Origin: Nocardioides silvaticus
Lineage (GTDB): Bacteria > Actinomycetota > Actinomycetes > Propionibacteriales > Nocardioidaceae
Assembly: GCF_003160695.1 (NCBI RefSeq)
Contig: NZ_QGDD01000006.1
Coordinates: forward strand, 186,001-250,000
Length of the DNA: 64,000 nt
Reading direction: 5' to 3'
Shown here: one piece after another, positions 15,889 through 24,740 of the stretch
How the letters are laid out: every line of letters starts with the position of its first letter
Position numbering within the stretch: the first letter of the stretch is position 1
Made by a program: the position numbers and the translations under genes
Notes under the pieces: generated by a model
Told to the model about the DNA's origin: nothing
The model's database searches: none
The model's input: only the letters and a program-made list of their open reading frames with translations

Positions 15889-17240
15889 CCCTCCGTGTCG
15901 GCGAAGCCGGGCAGGAACTCCTCCATGATCGCCCGGAACGGCGCCTCCGCCTCGAGCTGGCTCATCACGCCGACCCCGCCGAGCCAGGTGCGGTGGATGA
16001 GCACGTACGACGGCGGCAGGTTGAGCTTGATCGTGACCGTGTAGGTCGGGTCCTTCGGGTTGTTGATCCGCTGGAACTGCTCGCGCATCCACGCCCGGGT
16101 GAACCGGAACCGTTCGTGCCGGCTGGGCTCGACGAACGGGTTGAGGTAGTCCATCAGCAGCTCGGGCTCGATCCGGATCTTGTCCTTGATGAAGCCCTCC
16201 TCGCGGATGCCGGTCAGCAGCGCCTCGCTGTCGCCGTCCGCGCAGAGCCGGACCAACCGCCCCAACGGCCGTGGCAGGCCGCCCTCGGGCAGCCGCGCGA
16301 CCGCGCCGTAGTCCAGCACCCCGAGCCGGCCGGGCGACCCGTCGGCGTTCGGGATGATCCGGTAGTTGCCGGGGTGCGGGTCCGCGTGCAGCAGCCCCGT
16401 CCGCGCCGGGCCGGAGAAGAGGAAGCGCACGTAGAGCTCGCCGTAGTGGTCGCGCTCCTCGCGCGTGCCGTTGGTGATGATCGAGGCCAGCGAGGCCGGC
16501 GTCTCGAGCCACTCGGTGATGAGGACGCGCGGTCCTACCGCCACGACCTCGGGTACGACGATCTCCGGGTCGCCGTGGAACGCGGCCGCGAACGTGCGTT
16601 GCGCCTCGGCCTCGAGCGGGTAGTCGAGCTCCTCCTTGGCCCGGGCTTGGACCTCCTCGATGAGCGGCTTGATGTCGACGCCTGGGATGAGCGGCGCGAT
16701 CGTGCGGGCTGCGCGGGCGAGGGTCTTGAGGTCGGACTCGATCGCGGCGCCCGCGTCGGGGTACTGCACCTTCACCGCGACCTCGCGCGACTGCCCGGTC
16801 TCCGGGTCGTGCCAGCGGCCCTTGTGCACCTGCCCGATAGAGGCGGCCGCGCTCGGCCCACCGTCGAGCCACACCAGCTTCGTCTTCCAGTCCGGGCCGA
16901 GGTCCGCGGCGAGGATGTCGCGCACGGTCTGGGTCGGCATCGGCGGCGCGGAGTCCTGCAGCCTCGTCAGGTGCTCGCGGTACGGCGCCGCCATCTCCTC
17001 CGGCAGTGCCGCCTCGAGGATCGACAGTGCCTGGCCGAACTTCATGGCCCCGCCCTTGAGCTCCCCGAGGGTGCGGAAGAGCTGCTCGGCGGTGCGCTGC
17101 TGGATCTCGGTCATCACCGTCTCGGCGGGCTTGCCGCCGAGCCGCTTGCCCAACCCGAGCGCGGTGCGACCGGCGTACCCGAGGGGGAGGGCGGCGAGTC
17201 GTGCCGTGCGTGCAGCAGCGGTCCGTGGGAGGTCGGCCAT
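15885..17240 (-). CDS. ABC1/UbiB-family atypical kinase
   Basis: Encodes 451 residues from ATG 17240. The ABC1 hallmark KxGQ segment is present (KGGAMKFGQALSILEA, about residues 62-77), as are the alanine-rich nucleotide loop (GGPSAAASIGQVHKG), the VAVKVQYP lysine, and the catalytic-loop region LHADPHPGNYRI with LDYGAVARL for metal binding. These proteins act as atypical ATPases or kinases affecting isoprenoid quinone or lipid metabolism. No C-terminal membrane helix is evident. It is convergent with the DinB gene and lies downstream of a GNAT gene transcribed the same way, with a 54-base gap. Confidence 0.9.
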   Translation of the reverse strand: MADLPRTAAARTARLAALPLGYAGRTALGLGKRLGGKPAETVMTEIQQRTAEQLFRTLGELKGGAMKFGQALSILEAALPEEMAAPYREHLTRLQDSAPPMPTQTVRDILAADLGPDWKTKLVWLDGGPSAAASIGQVHKGRWHDPETGQSREVAVKVQYPDAGAAIESDLKTLARAARTIAPLIPGVDIKPLIEEVQARAKEELDYPLEAEAQRTFAAAFHGDPEIVVPEVVAVGPRVLITEWLETPASLASIITNGTREERDHYGELYVRFLFSGPARTGLLHADPHPGNYRIIPNADGSPGRLGVLDYGAVARLPEGGLPRPLGRLVRLCADGDSEALLTGIREEGFIKDKIRIEPELLMDYLNPFVEPSRHERFRFTRAWMREQFQRINNPKDPTYTVTIKLNLPPSYVLIHRTWLGGVGVMSQLEAEAPFRAIMEEFLPGFADTEG

Positions 17241-17294
17241 GGCGTCATTCTCGCCGATCGCACCAACCCGGCGGGGGCGCTCGCAGCAAGCTGT

Positions 17295-17870
17295 TCACGC
17301 GATATGGCGCTCCCCGCACGGGGTGTGGTGAGCCCGGGACGGCACCCAGGCGGTGAACGAGACGACGCCGTCGTCGTACGTCATCTCGCTGGGGCACAGC
17401 TCGTGGCGGATCAGCCGCAGGACCGGGCGGTTGTCCGCGCTCGCGGTGCCCTCGAGCGACGCGATCCCGAGCTCCCGGGCGTCGGCCAGCAGCCGGCGGA
17501 GGAGCAGCCGGCCGAGGCCGCGACCCTGCCAGTCGTCGACCACCTCCAGGGCCGGCTCGGCGCGTCGGGCCTCGGTGCGCACCAGCCGGCCGAGGGCGAC
17601 CGGCCGGCCCGGACCCTCGCGGACGACGACGGCGTGGTGCCGGAACCCGTCGGCGTCCGCGAGGGCGGTGGCGGCAGCGGTGGTGAGCCGTGGCACCGGG
17701 CTCAGGTAGCGGCGGGTGCGGCTCAGCTCGCCGAGCTGGTCGAAGACCGCCCGGACGGTGGCGACGTCGCCGTGCTCGAGCGGAGCGATGCTGAGCGTCA
17801 CGCCGGCCACGACCAGGCGTTCGGACCGCGCCGTTTCCATCCGACGCCGGTCCAGCTGGTGCCTGTTCAC
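17295..17870 (-). CDS. GNAT-family N-acetyltransferase
   Basis: Encodes 191 residues from GTG 17870, which has GGAGG seven bases upstream; ATG 17840 is the alternative. The acetyl-CoA binding motif is VVDDWQGRGLGRLLLRRLLADAR (QGRGLG), and the later LEGTASADNRPVLRLI is the usual beta5-alpha4 region. The fold is a single GNAT domain beginning near residue 25. The acceptor substrate is unknown. The gene lies 13 bases downstream of the YceI gene on the same strand and is probably in its operon, thus under the same MarR-type control. Confidence 0.85.
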   Translation of the reverse strand: MNRHQLDRRRMETARSERLVVAGVTLSIAPLEHGDVATVRAVFDQLGELSRTRRYLSPVPRLTTAAATALADADGFRHHAVVVREGPGRPVALGRLVRTEARRAEPALEVVDDWQGRGLGRLLLRRLLADARELGIASLEGTASADNRPVLRLIRHELCPSEMTYDDGVVSFTAWVPSRAHHTPCGERHIA

Positions 17871-17883
17871 CGCCGCACCTCCC

Positions 17884-18450
17884 TCAGGCCGTGCGGACCG
17901 CAGCGACGTCGAGCTCCAGGACGATCTTGTCGCCGACGAGGACGCCGCCGGTCTCCAGCGCCGCGTTCCAGGTGATGCCGAAGTCCTTGCGGTTGATCAC
18001 GACCGACCCTTCGAACCCGATCCTGAAGTCACCGTCGGGGTCCGTCGCCGCGCCGCCGAACTCGAACGGGACGGTGACCGAGCGGGTGACGTCCTTGATC
18101 GTGAGGTCGCCGGTGATCGCGACGGTGGTGGGGCCGGACCGGCGTACCTCGGTGGAGACGAACGTGATCGTCGGGAACTGGTCCATCGCGAGGAAGTCGT
18201 TGCTGCGCAGGTGCTCGTCGCGCTGCGCGTTGCGGGTGTCGATGCTGGCCGCCTGGATGGTCAGCGCCACGCGCGACCCGGACAGGTCGTCGCCGGCGAT
18301 GGCAGCGCGACCCTCGAATGCGGTGAACGCGCCGCGGACCTTGGTGACCATCGCGTGCCGGGCGACGAACCCGATCCGGGTGTGGTCGGCGTCGAGCACG
18401 TAGTCGCCCTGCAGGCCGGCGAGGTCCGGTGAGGTGGAGAGGGTGGTCAT
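17884..18450 (-). CDS. YceI-family lipid-binding protein
   Basis: Encodes 188 residues from ATG 18450, with GGAGG nine bases upstream. The YceI lipocalin-like beta-barrel is recognisable from DYVLDADHTRIGFVARHAMVTKVRGAF, SIDTRNAQRDEHLRSNDFLAMDQFPTITF, TIKDVTRSVTVPFEFGG and RKDFGITWN, in that order. There is no signal peptide, so unlike E. coli YceI it should be cytoplasmic. Family members bind long isoprenoid or fatty molecules. It is divergent from a MarR regulator, with repeated palindromes between them. Confidence 0.9.
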   Translation of the reverse strand: MTTLSTSPDLAGLQGDYVLDADHTRIGFVARHAMVTKVRGAFTAFEGRAAIAGDDLSGSRVALTIQAASIDTRNAQRDEHLRSNDFLAMDQFPTITFVSTEVRRSGPTTVAITGDLTIKDVTRSVTVPFEFGGAATDPDGDFRIGFEGSVVINRKDFGITWNAALETGGVLVGDKIVLELDVAAVRTA

Positions 18451-18466
18451 GATGGGAACCTCCATG

Positions 18467-18520
18467 ATTGGTGATGTGTCACGTACATCGTGAACCCAAG
18501 ATTGGTGATGTGTCAATCAC
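18467..18520. promoter_or_regulatory. Candidate MarR operators between yceI-like and marR-like genes
   Basis: The 15-mer ATTGGTGATGTGTCA occurs twice in direct orientation (18467-18481 and 18501-18515), 34 bases apart. The first lies within the palindrome GTGA-TGTG-TCAC (18471-18482). The second forms GTGAT-N6-ATCAC (18505-18520). Both sit in the 89-base divergent gap, where a MarR dimer would control both directions. Confidence 0.6.
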
Positions 18521-18539
18521 TTCGCTTAAGATCGTTCGC

Positions 18540-19016
18540 ATGAGTGCTGACAGCCCGTGGTTGACCGATGAGCAGCAGCGCGTCTGGCGCGACTGGCTGC
18601 AGGCGACCGCCCTGTTGCCCGTCGCGCTGCACGCGCAGCTGCAGGCCGACTCCGACCTGTCCTTCCCGGACTTCGAGGTGCTGAGTGAGCTCTCGGAGGT
18701 CGAGGGCAGACAGATGCGGGTGGGCGACCTCGCGCGAGCCCTGCAGTGGGAGCGCAGCCGCGTCTCCCACCACGTCAAGCGGATGGAGGCGCGCGGTCTG
18801 GTGCGGCGGGAGGAGTGCGCGAGCGACGGCCGCGGCGCCCAGGTGGTGGTCACCGCGGGCGGACGACGGTCGATCGAGCGAGCGGCGCCCGGTCACGCGC
18901 GGACCGTCCGGCGGCTGATGTTCGAGCCGCTGAGCGCGCGGGAGGTCGCCCTGCTGGGCGAGGTGCTCTCCGGGCTCGTCTCCCGCCTTCGTGAGGAGGA
19001 CGAGCGGCCGCGCTGA
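18540..19016 (+). CDS. MarR-family transcriptional regulator
   Basis: Encodes 158 residues from ATG 18540. The winged helix-turn-helix core is FEVLSELSEVEGRQMRVGDLARALQWERSRVSHHVKRMEARGLVRREECASDGRGAQVVVTAGGRR, in the expected order (recognition helix SRVSHHVKRME, wing DGRGAQV). The N-terminal and C-terminal helices would form the dimer interface. It likely represses the divergent YceI-GNAT operon and itself through the palindromes at 18467-18520. The effector is unknown; MarR proteins near YceI and quinone reductases often sense phenolics or oxidants. Confidence 0.9.
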   Translation: MSADSPWLTDEQQRVWRDWLQATALLPVALHAQLQADSDLSFPDFEVLSELSEVEGRQMRVGDLARALQWERSRVSHHVKRMEARGLVRREECASDGRGAQVVVTAGGRRSIERAAPGHARTVRRLMFEPLSAREVALLGEVLSGLVSRLREEDERPR

Positions 19017-19021
19017 CGACG

Positions 19022-20038
19022 TCAGCGCGTGGTGTCGAGGACGACCTTGCCGATCCGGTCGTCGGCGTCGAGGCGCGCGTACGCCGCCGCCACGTCGCCG
19101 AGTCCGAACACCGAGTCGACGAGGGGAGCCCAGCGGTGCTCCTCGACGTGGCGCAGCAGGTCGCGGAAGTCGCGGGGGCTGCCCATGGACGAGCCGAGCA
19201 CGTCGACCTGCTTCCAGTAGACCGACTGCACCCGGAGCTCGGCGGTGGCGGAGGCCATCTTGCCGACCGCCACGAGCCGGCCGCCGGGGCGCAGCGCGTC
19301 GACGAACGGTTGCCACAGCGCCCCCGTCGGGTCCAGCGCGAGGTCGGCGCCCTCGGGCACCAGCGCGCGCAGCTGCTCGGCGACGGCGCCGCGGCTGCGA
19401 TCGACGACCGCGTCCGCGCCCAGGGCCGACGCAGCCGCGGCCTTCGCGGGTCCTGAGGTGACCGCGGCGACCCGAGCCCCGTGGGCGTGGGCCAGCTGGA
19501 CGGCCATGCTGCCGACCCCGGAGGAGGCCGCGCCCACGACGACCGTCTCGCCGCCCTTGAGCCGACCGCGGGTCACCAACGCGCGCCAGGCGGTGAGGCC
19601 GGCCAGCGGCAGCGCTGCCGCCTCCTCCCAGGAGAGGTGAGCCGGCACCCGGTGCACGTTGGCGGCGGGTACGGCGACCAGCTCGGCATGCGTCCCGTCC
19701 GTGGGGGAGCCGAGGATCTCGTAGGAGGCGCCGGGGGCCTGCTCGTCCTCGCCCCAGTGCAACGACGGGCAGATGATGACCCGGTCTCCCGGAGCGACGT
19801 CGGTGTCGTGGCCGGCGACCGGGGGTCCGACCTCATGGACGAGGCCGGCCCCGTCGGCGCCGTACACCGTGTCGGGCTTCTCCTCGGTGCGGGCCGCCAG
19901 CAGCATCGCGTCGAGCCGGTTGAGGGCCGCCCGTTGCAGCCGCACGGTCACCCACCCCGGTGCGGGGCTCGGCGGCGGCACCTCCCGCACCTCGACGGGC
20001 GGGGCGGCGGGATCGACGTTGGTGACGGCGGCTCTCAT
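19022..20038 (-). CDS. Zinc-independent MDR oxidoreductase (quinone reductase-like)
   Basis: Encodes 338 residues from ATG 20038, which has AGGAGGT upstream. This is the GroES-like domain followed by a Rossmann domain of the medium-chain dehydrogenase/reductase family: GADGAGLVHEVG, PGDRVIICPS, LPLAGLTAWRAL and the NADPH loop VVGAASSGVGSMAVQLAHAHGARVAAVTS. The four-cysteine structural zinc lobe is absent, consistent with quinone oxidoreductase or enoyl reductase types. The substrate is unassigned. It is convergent with the MarR gene (stop 5 bases away) and divergent from the hemerythrin gene. Confidence 0.87.
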   Translation of the reverse strand: MRAAVTNVDPAAPPVEVREVPPPSPAPGWVTVRLQRAALNRLDAMLLAARTEEKPDTVYGADGAGLVHEVGPPVAGHDTDVAPGDRVIICPSLHWGEDEQAPGASYEILGSPTDGTHAELVAVPAANVHRVPAHLSWEEAAALPLAGLTAWRALVTRGRLKGGETVVVGAASSGVGSMAVQLAHAHGARVAAVTSGPAKAAAASALGADAVVDRSRGAVAEQLRALVPEGADLALDPTGALWQPFVDALRPGGRLVAVGKMASATAELRVQSVYWKQVDVLGSSMGSPRDFRDLLRHVEEHRWAPLVDSVFGLGDVAAAYARLDADDRIGKVVLDTTR

Positions 20039-20204
20039 GCGGACCTCCTGGGCTCGTTGCTCGAGCTCCCAGGGTGGCCGAACGGGCTTGGCGGATCCTT
20101 GGCGTTGCACGGCTCGCTGCGTGCGGCGGCAACAAGCGGGCGCCAAGGGCGAAGGGTCATGGTGGGCGGGTCCGAGCCGAGACGACACCCACGGAGCCCT
20201 AGCC

Positions 20205-20915
20205 ATGACCACAACCCCTCATCCAGACCAGGTGCGGCTGCCGGGCCAGGCCGCGGCGCCCGACGGGCCGATCGACATGTACCCGATGTACCTGATGCAC
20301 CACGCCTTCCGGCGCGACCTGGACCGGTTCGTCGCCGCGGCGACCCGCACCCCGGCCGACGACCGGCGCACCTGGCACCGGCTCGTGCGGCGCTGGGACG
20401 TCTTCGCCAAGGCGCTGCACGATCACCACCGCAGCGAGGACAGGTACATCTGGCCCTACCTCGCCGGCCGCGTGGACGACGCCGAGCGGCGGGTCCTGGC
20501 GGAGATGGAGGCCGAGCACGGCCGGATCGACCCGCTGCTGGCCGCCTGCCGCCACGGGCTCGAGAGCATGACCGAGGCCGCGAGCGAGGAGCGACGTACG
20601 GCGTTGCGTGCGACCCTCGAAGCCGCGCGCAACGTGCTCGGGGAGCACCTCGGGCACGAGGAGACCGATGCGATCCCGGTGATCCAGCGCCGGATCCCCC
20701 TCGAGGAGTGGCGGCGCCTCGAGAAGGAGGAGCTGCGGAAGGAGTCTCGGCTCACCGACGTGCTGGTGGTCGTCCCGTGGGCCCTGGACGGGGTGCCCGA
20801 CGACGTGCGGGAGCGAGTCTTCGCGGCGCCCGGAGGTGCCGCGTTCAAGGTGCTGTGGCGACTGACGCGTGGGCGGTTTGCGCGTCGCGAGGCGCGGGCG
20901 TTCCGCTACGCGTGA
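20205..20915 (+). CDS. Hemerythrin HHE-domain protein
   Basis: Encodes 236 residues from ATG 20205. The di-iron ligands of an HHE four-helix bundle are visible in MYLMHHAFRRDLDRF, LHDHHRSEDRYIWPYL, MEAEHGRIDPLL and LGEHLGHEETDAIPVI. The C-terminal 90 residues (PLEEWRRLEKEELRKE...) form an additional helical extension. It probably senses or binds O2, NO or iron in the cytoplasm. The 166-base gap to the divergent oxidoreductase must contain both promoters, but I see no clear operator. Its stop overlaps the convergent SARP gene by 10 bases. Confidence 0.87.
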   Translation: MTTTPHPDQVRLPGQAAAPDGPIDMYPMYLMHHAFRRDLDRFVAAATRTPADDRRTWHRLVRRWDVFAKALHDHHRSEDRYIWPYLAGRVDDAERRVLAEMEAEHGRIDPLLAACRHGLESMTEAASEERRTALRATLEAARNVLGEHLGHEETDAIPVIQRRIPLEEWRRLEKEELRKESRLTDVLVVVPWALDGVPDDVRERVFAAPGGAAFKVLWRLTRGRFARREARAFRYA

Positions 20916-22798
20916 GCGACCGCGAGCCGTGGCCGGCCGTGCCGCCAGGCCGCGCGGGACGCGGGGACCTGCTGACGGAGCATGTCCCGGACGATCGCGC
21001 TGGTGAAAGTGACCCGGTCGAACTCCATCTCCTGGACGATTCCTGCGGCCCGCGCCGGCTCGAGCCGGTCGAGGACCACGTCGGGCCCGCTGCCGACCAC
21101 GTCGGCGACCCGCGCCAGGTCGGCCTCACCCAGCGCTGCAGCGACGGCCAGGACGTCCCAGGTCTCCGGCGGCAGCAGGGCCAGCCGTCGCCGCACGAGC
21201 TCGGCGACCGGGGTGGGCACGGAGGCGACCACGTCGGTGAAGGAGGCTCCCGTGCGCGCCGCCTCCCGGGCGTAGGCGACGACGAGGTAGGGCACACCGT
21301 GGGTCCGCGCGTGCACCGCGCGGCCCTCCGCGGACGTGACCGGTCGCCCCGCGACCGCAGCGCAGAGCGCGCGGGTGCCGTCGGCCGACAGCCCCTCGAG
21401 CTCGATGCGCAGTGCGTGGCGGCGGCCGAGATTGGCTGCCAGGTCGCCGAGGGCGTTCGTCGGCCGCGCGTGGGGGCTGCGCCACGACGTCACCACCAGC
21501 AGGGGGCGCGGGTCGGGAGCCTCGGCGAGGAGGCGGAGCACGCGCAGGGTGGGCCCGTCGGCCCAGTGGAGGTCGTCGAGGACCAGCAGCAGCGGTTGCT
21601 CGGCCGCGGCGTCGAGGACGACGTCGACGAGGTGACCCCAGCGGTCGAACGGGTCGGCCTTCGTCGGCTCCGGGTCGTCGGGCAGCCCGAGGTCGGCGAG
21701 CAGCCGTTGCCACGGGTGCAGGGGAGGGGCGTCCTCGTCCTGGGAGCACCGGCCCCACCCCACGCGGAACCCCGCCGCCTCGGCGCGCACTGCGAGCTCG
21801 GTGAGCACCCGCGTCCTCCCGATGCCGGCCTCGCCCGTCACCGCCGCGAACGTGGTCTGCCCGGTGGCGGCGAGCGCGAGGGCGGCGTCCAGGTCGGCGG
21901 CGTGACGCTCCCGCTCGAAGGCCGGCCAGATCCCCGGCGCGGCGGTGGTCGGTGCCGGTGTTCCCGTCGCGACCGCGGCGACCGCCTGGCGCAGGGGCGT
22001 CCACTTGAGCCACTCCTCCTGCCTCAGCACTGCGGCCTGGAGTCGCTGCAGCTCCGGCGACGGCTCGATCCCGAGCTCCTCGCGCAGGGTCCGTCGCAGC
22101 ACGGCGAGGACGTCGAGCGCGTCGGCCTGGCGGCCGTCCCGCGTGAGCGCAATGGCGCGGAGGCCCCACAGCCGCTCCCGGAGCGGGTGGGTCGTCGTCA
22201 GCGAGGAGAGCTGCAGAGCAGCGCGGCGGTGGTCGCCGAGGGCCAGCCAGAGCGCGACCTGGTCCTCCAGGGCGAGGTCGCGCAGGTCGGCGAGCCGGCC
22301 GCGCTCGGCCGAGGCCGTCGTCGAGTCGCCGAGGTCGGCGTACGGCATGCCGCGCCAGCGACCCAGTGCCCCGACGAGCCGGGCCTCGGCCGCGGCCAGC
22401 TCCTCCGCCGTGAGCGGCGGGGGCCCGGACTCCGGGAGCGACCGGACGACGTCGTGCAGCGCAGTCACCTCGGCCTCGAAACGGCGGGCGTCCAGCTCGT
22501 CGTCGGCAAGGTCGAGGAGGTAGCCACCGGTCCGGGTCACCAGCACGGGCCGGCTCACGCGGTCGGGGCGGAGCGGGTCGAGCGCCTGGCGCAGCCGGGA
22601 GACGTAGGACTGGACGGAGGGGACCACGGCGGCCGGCATCGCATCGCCCCAGACCAGGTCGACGAGACGGTCGATCGGGACGACGGTCCGGGGCGAGAGC
22701 GCGAGGGCAGCGAGGATCGCGCGCTGCTTGGGCGGACCCAGCGCGACCGGTTTCTCGTCGTCACGGACCTCGACGGGTCCGAGAACCTGCACCTCCAC
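20906..22798 (-). CDS. SARP/BTAD-type regulator fused to an AAA ATPase-like domain
   Basis: Encodes 630 residues from GTG 22798. Domain order: an OmpR-like winged helix (1-95, LGPPKQRAILAALAL...SYVSRLRQAL), a bacterial transcriptional activation domain with TPR-like helices (105-250, ending LREELGIEPSPELQRLQ), then an AAA_16 region (295-600) with Walker B LLLVLDDLHWAD. Walker A reads GEAGIGRTRV (322-331), so Arg replaces the catalytic Lys. The protein stops after the ATPase region and lacks the long C-terminal TPR part of AfsR-type regulators. It probably activates nearby or distant genes; no biosynthetic cluster adjoins it. Confidence 0.87.
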   Translation of the reverse strand: MEVQVLGPVEVRDDEKPVALGPPKQRAILAALALSPRTVVPIDRLVDLVWGDAMPAAVVPSVQSYVSRLRQALDPLRPDRVSRPVLVTRTGGYLLDLADDELDARRFEAEVTALHDVVRSLPESGPPPLTAEELAAAEARLVGALGRWRGMPYADLGDSTTASAERGRLADLRDLALEDQVALWLALGDHRRAALQLSSLTTTHPLRERLWGLRAIALTRDGRQADALDVLAVLRRTLREELGIEPSPELQRLQAAVLRQEEWLKWTPLRQAVAAVATGTPAPTTAAPGIWPAFERERHAADLDAALALAATGQTTFAAVTGEAGIGRTRVLTELAVRAEAAGFRVGWGRCSQDEDAPPLHPWQRLLADLGLPDDPEPTKADPFDRWGHLVDVVLDAAAEQPLLLVLDDLHWADGPTLRVLRLLAEAPDPRPLLVVTSWRSPHARPTNALGDLAANLGRRHALRIELEGLSADGTRALCAAVAGRPVTSAEGRAVHARTHGVPYLVVAYAREAARTGASFTDVVASVPTPVAELVRRRLALLPPETWDVLAVAAALGEADLARVADVVGSGPDVVLDRLEPARAAGIVQEMEFDRVTFTSAIVRDMLRQQVPASRAAWRHGRPRLAVAHA

Positions 22799-22819
22799 AG
22801 GGAGAGCGTACCCGAGATA

Positions 22820-22833
22820 GGTGACGTCTCACC
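22820..22833. promoter_or_regulatory. Palindrome upstream of the SARP gene
   Basis: GGTGA-CGTC-TCACC lies 22 bases upstream of the GTG start, in the short gap to the PhyH gene. The position suits an operator or an autoregulatory site, but there is only one copy and no known consensus is matched. Confidence 0.3.
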
Positions 22834-22863
22834 AACTTTTCTCGCCGGGTGGTCGTCGGTGGT

Positions 22864-23730
22864 TCAGACCGGAGGGGCTCCCGGCTCGAGCAGCCGCTTG
22901 GGGTGCATGCCGTCGACCTGACCGATGAACGGCGGGTGGATGCTGTAGCCGAGCATCCGGCGGATGTCCTCCGACACCGCGCGTACGGTGTCGCGGGTCG
23001 TGGAGAGGGTGAACGCCTCCTGCGGCCGCAGCCACGGCTCGCAGTACTGGGCGGTGAGCGCGAGACGAGGGGCGTCCGACCGGTTGGCGCCGCCGCCGTG
23101 CCAGAGGGTGCCGACGAAGAAGACGCACGACCCGGCGCTCATCACCACGGGCTCCCGTCGTACGGACTCGTCGGGGACGCGGTCGTCCCAGGTGTGGCTG
23201 CCGGGGACGACGTCGGTCGCGCCGTTCTCGGCGGTGAAGTCGTCGATAGCCCAGATCGTCGCCGCGCCGAGCGGCGCCCGGGGCCGGGGGATCGGGTAGA
23301 AGCTGTCGTCGGTGTGCAGCAGCTGCGCCTGCTCGCCCGGCAGGATGTTGATGACCTGCAGCATCGAGAGCAGGTAGTTGGGCAGGAACAGCCGGTCCAG
23401 CAGGGCCAGGACCCGCGGGTGGTCGGCGATCACGTCGCAGGTGCGCGTCTTGTTGAGCACGCTGTAGACGCGCTGCGTCGTGTGCCCCTCGAAGTTGTTG
23501 CGCCCGGTGCGGTCGAGCAGCGGCGTCACGTCCGCCCGGATCGCGTCCAGCTCCGCCGACGAGAGCAGGTCGGGCAGGATCACGTAACCGTCCCGCTCGA
23601 CCGCCGCCAGGTCAGTGCGTACGACGTCCTCGTCGACCGCCGCGCCGCTGCTGGCCGTGCGGGGGTAGGTGCCCGCCAGGTCCCCGGTGAGGTCGGTGAG
23701 GGACGAGACCTTGTCGTTCACGTGGCTCAT
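22864..23730 (-). CDS. Phytanoyl-CoA dioxygenase (PhyH) family Fe(II)/2-oxoglutarate enzyme
   Basis: Encodes 288 residues from ATG 23730. The facial triad of the family is visible: HxD in QLLHTDDSFYPI and the distal His in GTLWHGGGANRSDAPRLALTAQY, where the following Arg can bind 2-oxoglutarate. The N-terminal VERDGYVILPDLLS and the central GATDVVPGSHTWDDRVP are also characteristic. These enzymes hydroxylate small molecules or lipids using O2 and 2-oxoglutarate. The substrate is unknown. It reads the same way as the SARP gene, 65 bases upstream of it. Confidence 0.88.
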   Translation of the reverse strand: MSHVNDKVSSLTDLTGDLAGTYPRTASSGAAVDEDVVRTDLAAVERDGYVILPDLLSSAELDAIRADVTPLLDRTGRNNFEGHTTQRVYSVLNKTRTCDVIADHPRVLALLDRLFLPNYLLSMLQVINILPGEQAQLLHTDDSFYPIPRPRAPLGAATIWAIDDFTAENGATDVVPGSHTWDDRVPDESVRREPVVMSAGSCVFFVGTLWHGGGANRSDAPRLALTAQYCEPWLRPQEAFTLSTTRDTVRAVSEDIRRMLGYSIHPPFIGQVDGMHPKRLLEPGAPPV

Positions 23731-23790
23731 CGCTGAAGGATCGCACCCGCGTGCGCGCCTTGCCAGGGGCTCGCCGACAGGGCTTTCCGC

Positions 23791-24708
23791 TCAGGAGTCG
23801 GTCTCCCTGGAGAACGACGCAGACGTCTCGCGGACCATCGCCACGACCGTGTCCACGGTGCGTCCGGAAGCACGCTTGAGGGTCCGGAGCACGATGCGGC
23901 GCGAGCCCAGGCCAGGGATGTCGAAGATGTCGATGCCCTCGGTGGTCAGTCGCTCGAGCGCGAGCGAAGGCGCGAGGGTGACGCCGACGCCGGCCCGCAC
24001 CAGCGCCAGGCCGTAGTCGAAGCTGTAGTAGGTGTGGGCGGCGGAGCTCTCGCCGCCGAGGACCGCCTGGACGCGCCCGATGGCCTGGGCGTTCGCGGCC
24101 TTGGGGTCGACCCCTAACCAGGGTAGGGACATCCGCCCGAAGTCGATCACCTCGGTCGAGAGCAGCGCGCCGGACGGGACCACGAGCTTCCACGGGTCGT
24201 CGAGGAGCGGGGTGTCGAGAGTGCCGCGAGGAGCGCTGAACGCGTCGGCGTCGGCGTCGAGCTCGACGACGATCGCGTCGAGCTGGCCCGCGCGCAGGCT
24301 CCGCATCAGGTCGTCCTCCTCGGCCTCGAAGGTCTCGATCCGCAGCCCCGGGTGGCGCTCGCGCCAGCTCGGGAGGGCCGGCGCCAGGATCGAGGCCAGG
24401 AAGGACTGGAAGCCGCCGACCCGGACGGTGCCGGACACGCCTTCCTCGTCCTGCAGCAGTCGGGTGCGTGCCACGGCGAGGGCGCGTTCGACGTCCTCGG
24501 CGGCCTCGGCGAGCGCCAGCCCTGCCGGCGTCAGCACGCTCCCGGTCGGCGTGCGGGTGATCAGCGACCGGCCCACCTCGTCCTCGAGTCGCGCGATCTG
24601 CTGGGAGACCGCCGAGGCCGTGACGCGCAGCTCGTCGGCTGCCGCGAGGACGCCGCCGTACCGCGCGACGGCAAGGAGGAACCGCAATCGGCGGGGGTCC
24701 ACGTCCAT
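23791..24708 (-). CDS. LysR-family transcriptional regulator
   Basis: Encodes 305 residues from ATG 24708. The N-terminal winged helix is RRLRFLLAVARYGGVLAAADELRVTASAVSQQIARLEDEVGRSLITRTPTG, with the recognition helix AVSQQIARLEDE. It is followed by the linker helix (about 60-90) and a periplasmic-binding-like effector domain (about 95-295). The most likely target is the divergent small membrane protein gene 72 bases away, which has a LysR-type dyad between. The effector is unknown. Confidence 0.9.
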   Translation of the reverse strand: MDVDPRRLRFLLAVARYGGVLAAADELRVTASAVSQQIARLEDEVGRSLITRTPTGSVLTPAGLALAEAAEDVERALAVARTRLLQDEEGVSGTVRVGGFQSFLASILAPALPSWRERHPGLRIETFEAEEDDLMRSLRAGQLDAIVVELDADADAFSAPRGTLDTPLLDDPWKLVVPSGALLSTEVIDFGRMSLPWLGVDPKAANAQAIGRVQAVLGGESSAAHTYYSFDYGLALVRAGVGVTLAPSLALERLTTEGIDIFDIPGLGSRRIVLRTLKRASGRTVDTVVAMVRETSASFSRETDS

Positions 24709-24740
24709 TCAGCAATGCTAAACCCAGAGTGTATGAGAGT

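Noticed and set aside
19481-22921. Plus-strand open frame of about 1146 codons across the oxidoreductase, hemerythrin and SARP genes
   Set aside because: It overlaps three convincing genes, two of them antisense, and its translation is low-complexity Arg/Gly/Val-rich with no recognisable motif.
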